From positions 1 through 64,000 of IMG/VR virus record IMGVR_UViG_3300025598_000029: DNA of 64,000 nucleotides; one strand, 5' to 3'. Positions 60,770 through 64,000 of the stretch are shown one piece after another. The notes below the pieces were generated by a model that did not search any database, had not been told where the DNA came from, and saw nothing but the letters and a program-made list of their open reading frames with translations. The translations under genes were made by a program, and so were the position numbers. This stretch comes from a virus. The first letter of the stretch is position 1. The number at the start of each line of letters is the position of its first letter.

Positions 60770-61390
60770 ATGGCAGTTAATATCGTAGGAGGCAGTCAAA
60801 ACTCATTAGACCAACCATTGTTGGTTAGTTCTGCCACGATCAAAGACAATTATACTGGTAAAACTTATACTTTCCCTTTTAATGTTAATTCGTTAAATTG
60901 GTCGTACCAAGTAAACTCACAAAGCTACGATACTATTGGTGGCCGTGTAACTCAAATATTATCTGTAAGAATTAATACTATGCAAGTGCAAGGTGATGCT
61001 GGCAGTAGAGGCACTCTTATGGAATTATATGAAATCTTTAAAACTGTACAAGATAGCCAAAACCAGTCTAAAAAACCTATGACTTTTAGTATTCCTAGTA
61101 GAAATTTATCTTTTATGGTATTTTTACAAAACTTTCAAATGGGTTGGGATATCACTACAGTAACTTACCCATACTATCTTACTTTTGAAGTGCAACAAGA
61201 TCTTACAAAAGTTGTTACGCAAAGCGCCACTTTAAAAGCTCTCAATAGTTATTCAGCAACCGCTGGTGGCATTGGGTTTAATGAATTATGGACTGGTCTT
61301 AGCACAATTTCTCAAAGTACAAAAACCGCAAATATTCTTCAAGCATTGGAAAACTCTAATGCTTCTCAACTTTTTACAACTGGTAGTTAA
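60770..61390 (+). CDS. Tail/baseplate protein
   Basis: A 206-residue protein right after the tape measure. The N-terminal half is beta-rich (FPFNVNSLNWSYQVNSQSYD and RVTQILSVRINTMQVQGDAG), like tail-hub or distal-tail proteins, and the C-terminal 60 residues are helical Ser/Thr/Ala-rich. Function by position only. Confidence 0.62.
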   Translation: MAVNIVGGSQNSLDQPLLVSSATIKDNYTGKTYTFPFNVNSLNWSYQVNSQSYDTIGGRVTQILSVRINTMQVQGDAGSRGTLMELYEIFKTVQDSQNQSKKPMTFSIPSRNLSFMVFLQNFQMGWDITTVTYPYYLTFEVQQDLTKVVTQSATLKALNSYSATAGGIGFNELWTGLSTISQSTKTANILQALENSNASQLFTTGS

Positions 61391-61392
61391 TT

Positions 61393-61590
61393 ATGGATAA
61401 TAATACAAACATAAACAATGTTGAAGGTATGTATTCTGCTAATTGTAGGATATCAACACCTATTCTTTATCCACAAGCTAACGTAAAAAGTTTTAATGGA
61501 TTTGCATGGAGTAATAGTATGGGGATGATACACGAAACATCTCCTATAGTAGATGAAGGTTGGCAGCAATGGCTGGGAACGCAACAATAA
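61393..61590 (+). CDS. Small tail-region protein
   Basis: A 65-residue protein starting MDNNTNINNVEGMYSANCRI and ending GWQQWLGTQQ. Overlaps the next gene by 22 bases in another frame. Aromatic-rich at the end, one Cys. It may be part of the hub, but it is too short for a firm call. Confidence 0.5.
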   Translation: MDNNTNINNVEGMYSANCRISTPILYPQANVKSFNGFAWSNSMGMIHETSPIVDEGWQQWLGTQQ

Positions 61591-62264
61591 CATTATTTGA
61601 TGGTAAAAAATTAACTACATTTGAAGTATGGTTGCAAAGCATTAGTACTAGTTCAACTAATCAATTTTTAACACAACAAACACGAGACGGGATATCTTGG
61701 CTCCCTATTAGACGTGCTGAAATGTTTGCTAATTTTACAATTGTTTGGTCATTGGTTAGTCTTAAGCCAAAAGGTACCGAACCAGATCTTGGTTTTGAAG
61801 ATATTGATCCTACTGATGGTTTTTCAAAATTAAACAAATTTCAAGATGCTATCAATGCTCATCAAATAGCTTATGTTAATGGTACGACTGCAGCAACAAT
61901 GGAATTAAATTATTACAATAATTCTGATCCAACTTTACCTACATATAATACTATTATTAGCAAGAACCCTTTACAACCGCTAAAATATAATGGTTGGATA
62001 CAAATTGTAGAAAAACAATTTGTACGTTTTAAAAGTTATTTTGTTACTAATTATACTATGAATATCTTAACAAAAAATATTGCAAACACCCCTTCATCTT
62101 CTTTGGAAGCTGGTTCTAAGATTACATATGCACCTTCTGCTTATGATCAAGAAGCATACGGTGCTAGTTGGGTCGATCTTTATGCTACTGGCATTGTACA
62201 AGGAGCAATTAATACAAAAGCAAGTAGCATTAATAGTCAAAACGGTGGAGTGCCAAGCGCATGA
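61569..62264 (+). CDS. Tail/baseplate protein
   Basis: A 231-residue protein from ATG 61569. Thr/Asn-rich beta strands (ATITLFDGKKLTTFEVW), a central WLPIRRAEMFANFTIVW block, then a Lys/Asn/Tyr-rich segment and a helical end. Similar in style to the 206-residue upstream gene. The stop overlaps the ATG of the next gene (ATGA). Likely baseplate, not proved. Confidence 0.6.
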   Translation: MAGNATITLFDGKKLTTFEVWLQSISTSSTNQFLTQQTRDGISWLPIRRAEMFANFTIVWSLVSLKPKGTEPDLGFEDIDPTDGFSKLNKFQDAINAHQIAYVNGTTAATMELNYYNNSDPTLPTYNTIISKNPLQPLKYNGWIQIVEKQFVRFKSYFVTNYTMNILTKNIANTPSSSLEAGSKITYAPSAYDQEAYGASWVDLYATGIVQGAINTKASSINSQNGGVPSA

Positions 62265-64000
62265 GTATTGAAACTGGTCAATCCGGAACTTTCTTTTATA
62301 CTCCTGATATTAGTGTTGTTGTTAATACTAGTTCAGGGCCTGTAGATATATCAGCAGATGTTGTTGACTTTAATTTACAAAGACAAATTAATGCCGTAAG
62401 TACTTTTACTTGTACCCTTAATAACCCAGGGTTTAAATATAACTATGATGGTGGTTCTACACCTATATCAACCATGGATCGTATTGTAGTGTTCTTAAAA
62501 AGAACTAGTTACGTACAAGTATTTACTGGTTTTGTAACATATGCACCCCTTGTAACTTTAATTCCTACTCCAATCCAGATCCAAGCTACTTGTACGCTTA
62601 GAATATTGCAATCAACTTACTGGGATGACACGCTTATCCAATTTCAAAATCTTCTTCTTAACTATATGGACTCTGCTGCTCAAAGCAGCAACAGCACACT
62701 TAATGACGGTGGTATTGCGCAAGCAGTCGTCAATGTCCTTTATAACGTATGCAACTGGAATCCAAATAATATCCACATCCAAGGTATTCCAAATAGCTTT
62801 ATTAATTTTACAGCGCAAGTATATAGTAATTTGATTAGTTCAGCAAATGGACTAGACCAGAACTCTGTGCAAGAATTAAGTAAAATTATTAGTGCTGCTG
62901 GTGTTTCTAGTGGGCAAAATGCAGTAACAACTAATTCTGCAGGCGTTGAAACACTTACAAACAACCAAGCACCTGATGGTGGTATTGGTACTAAAATTTC
63001 TGTTAGCCAAGCAAAACCATTTATTACAACAGGAATTGGTGGGAATCCAGCTTATTTCCCAGGGCCTAACTCAATGAACCCAGTTAATTCTTCATTGATT
63101 ACTGAAGACATTTATTATTGTTCAGCCCCATTTTCTTATTTAAATCTACAAAACCAAACTGAAATTAATAATGCCAAAACTTGGTTGGCACAAAACCACG
63201 TTACGGGTAAAAACGATGGAAGACTTTTACTATTAATCAATCAAAGATATAATAAAGTTGTTGCTGTAAGAACAACTAGTGTTCCACAAAAAACTACAGG
63301 AAAAAACAACCAAGCAATTGTTGATAAAAGTGTTGATTATTTTCAAGTACACCCTGGTGTAATAGCATATCTTACAAATAACGCAAACGATCCTAAATCG
63401 TATGACCCTAAAAATGCTACAAGCAGTATGTACTCAGAAGTTACTTACTTATGGGCAGATCAAACTGTAGTTAACGTTGGTCCACAGAATGGTCTTAATT
63501 CAAATCTTATTCAAACAAATGCTAGTGTTAATTCTCAAGATGTATTAAACAATACAGCAATCGTTAATTCAGTTATTAGTAATATGAGAACTCAAGTTGG
63601 TCATACTAAATATGTTTATGGTGGCAGAACTCCAGGGGTTGGTTTTGATTGTTCTGGTCTGGTTCAATGGGCATGGAATACAGAATTTAAAAAAAGAAAC
63701 GTCAATGCTTCATTGAATGCTAATACAAATTCTCAATTTGGTTCTCTTGCGCCGAGTGACAAACAAATGGTCAACGGTCCAGTTCCTTTAAACAACCAAA
63801 TTTTAGGAACATATTTTGGTGTGAATGCGCAACCACAAGCTGGTGATGCTTTGTATTTTTATAATATGCCAAAAGCAGGTGGAGATAATACACCACCACC
63901 GAACCACGTGGCAACATTAAGCATTGACTTTGGTCAACCTGGACCAAATGGTGAAAAAGCTAACCCCGATCAAGGTTGGTACATTGCAGCACAAACAAGC
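62261..64000 (+). CDS. Baseplate protein with C-terminal NlpC/P60 peptidase (3' partial)
   Basis: A 580-residue open frame running off the right edge. Residues about 15-250 are beta-rich, with VVDFNLQRQINAVSTFTCTL like hub proteins. A middle region (about 290-410) follows. From about 450 an NlpC/P60 domain appears: KYVYGGRTPGVGFDCSGLVQ with C464, PQAGDALYFYN and H549 in PPNHVATL. Such hub-linked peptidases open the cell wall at infection. The third catalytic residue and the end lie beyond the window. Confidence 0.8.
   Translation, partial: MSIETGQSGTFFYTPDISVVVNTSSGPVDISADVVDFNLQRQINAVSTFTCTLNNPGFKYNYDGGSTPISTMDRIVVFLKRTSYVQVFTGFVTYAPLVTLIPTPIQIQATCTLRILQSTYWDDTLIQFQNLLLNYMDSAAQSSNSTLNDGGIAQAVVNVLYNVCNWNPNNIHIQGIPNSFINFTAQVYSNLISSANGLDQNSVQELSKIISAAGVSSGQNAVTTNSAGVETLTNNQAPDGGIGTKISVSQAKPFITTGIGGNPAYFPGPNSMNPVNSSLITEDIYYCSAPFSYLNLQNQTEINNAKTWLAQNHVTGKNDGRLLLLINQRYNKVVAVRTTSVPQKTTGKNNQAIVDKSVDYFQVHPGVIAYLTNNANDPKSYDPKNATSSMYSEVTYLWADQTVVNVGPQNGLNSNLIQTNASVNSQDVLNNTAIVNSVISNMRTQVGHTKYVYGGRTPGVGFDCSGLVQWAWNTEFKKRNVNASLNANTNSQFGSLAPSDKQMVNGPVPLNNQILGTYFGVNAQPQAGDALYFYNMPKAGGDNTPPPNHVATLSIDFGQPGPNGEKANPDQGWYIAAQTS

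Noticed and set aside
1-64000. Lysogeny genes or prophage boundary
   Set aside because: No integrase, repressor, excisionase or att-like repeat was seen in the window.

Overview
The window is a 64-kb piece of a tailed-phage genome, from the late virion-gene region of a contractile-tailed phage (myovirus morphology). Every gene I accept lies on the + strand. Genes are packed end to end with many TAATG/ATGA stop-start overlaps, and no gene-free stretch reaches 300 bases. Hallmarks are a portal, a prohead-protease-like protein, a probable scaffold, an HK97-type major capsid candidate, neck proteins, a tail sheath, a tube candidate, tail-assembly chaperones with a -1 frameshift signal, a tape measure and a baseplate protein with an NlpC/P60 domain. 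No terminase, replication, integrase or repressor gene is present. The host cannot be fixed. Shine-Dalgarno (SD) use is ordinary bacterial, and the papain-fold wall hydrolases with no Rz-like spanins would suit a Gram-positive, perhaps actinobacterial, host. That is inference only.

Layout. (1) 1-7341: small and medium unknown genes, several with CxxC zinc ribbons, plus a complete Dps/ferritin-like protein, a metallophosphoesterase and a YiiX-type papain-fold protein. (2) 7398-8625: a holin candidate, tRNA-Asp and an exported protein. (3) 8653-12459: an AT-rich cassette for small-molecule or glycan modification (SGNH hydrolase, two methyltransferases, a 2OG-Fe(II) oxygenase, a GT-A-like protein) interspersed with tRNA-Asn, tRNA-Gln and tRNA-Met. 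(4) 12532-19954: large cysteine-rich zinc-knuckle proteins of unknown role. (5) 20014-29774: head module (portal, membrane pair including DUF1003, protease, scaffold, capsid). (6) 29935-40462: fibre and decoration genes, including a 1997-residue fibre and a protein with an FFPP repeat. (7) 40465-45447: a second AT-rich cassette with paired paralogues, a sulfotransferase, an APS-kinase-like protein, two 2OG oxygenases and a PrmC-like methyltransferase. (8) 45556-51505: a 20-residue-repeat basic protein, an NlpC/P60 endolysin candidate and further adhesin-type proteins. (9) 51514-64000: neck, sheath, tube, chaperones, tape measure and baseplate, running off the right edge.

How the genes work together: regions 5 and 9 build the particle. 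Regions 6 and 8 supply receptor-binding parts. Regions 3 and 7 look like enzyme cassettes that modify a sugar or peptide on the virion or host surface. The APS-kinase-like plus sulfotransferase pair suggests PAPS-dependent sulfation. Genes of unknown function are described only by what is visible. I found no promoter I would defend; several hairpins are listed at low confidence.
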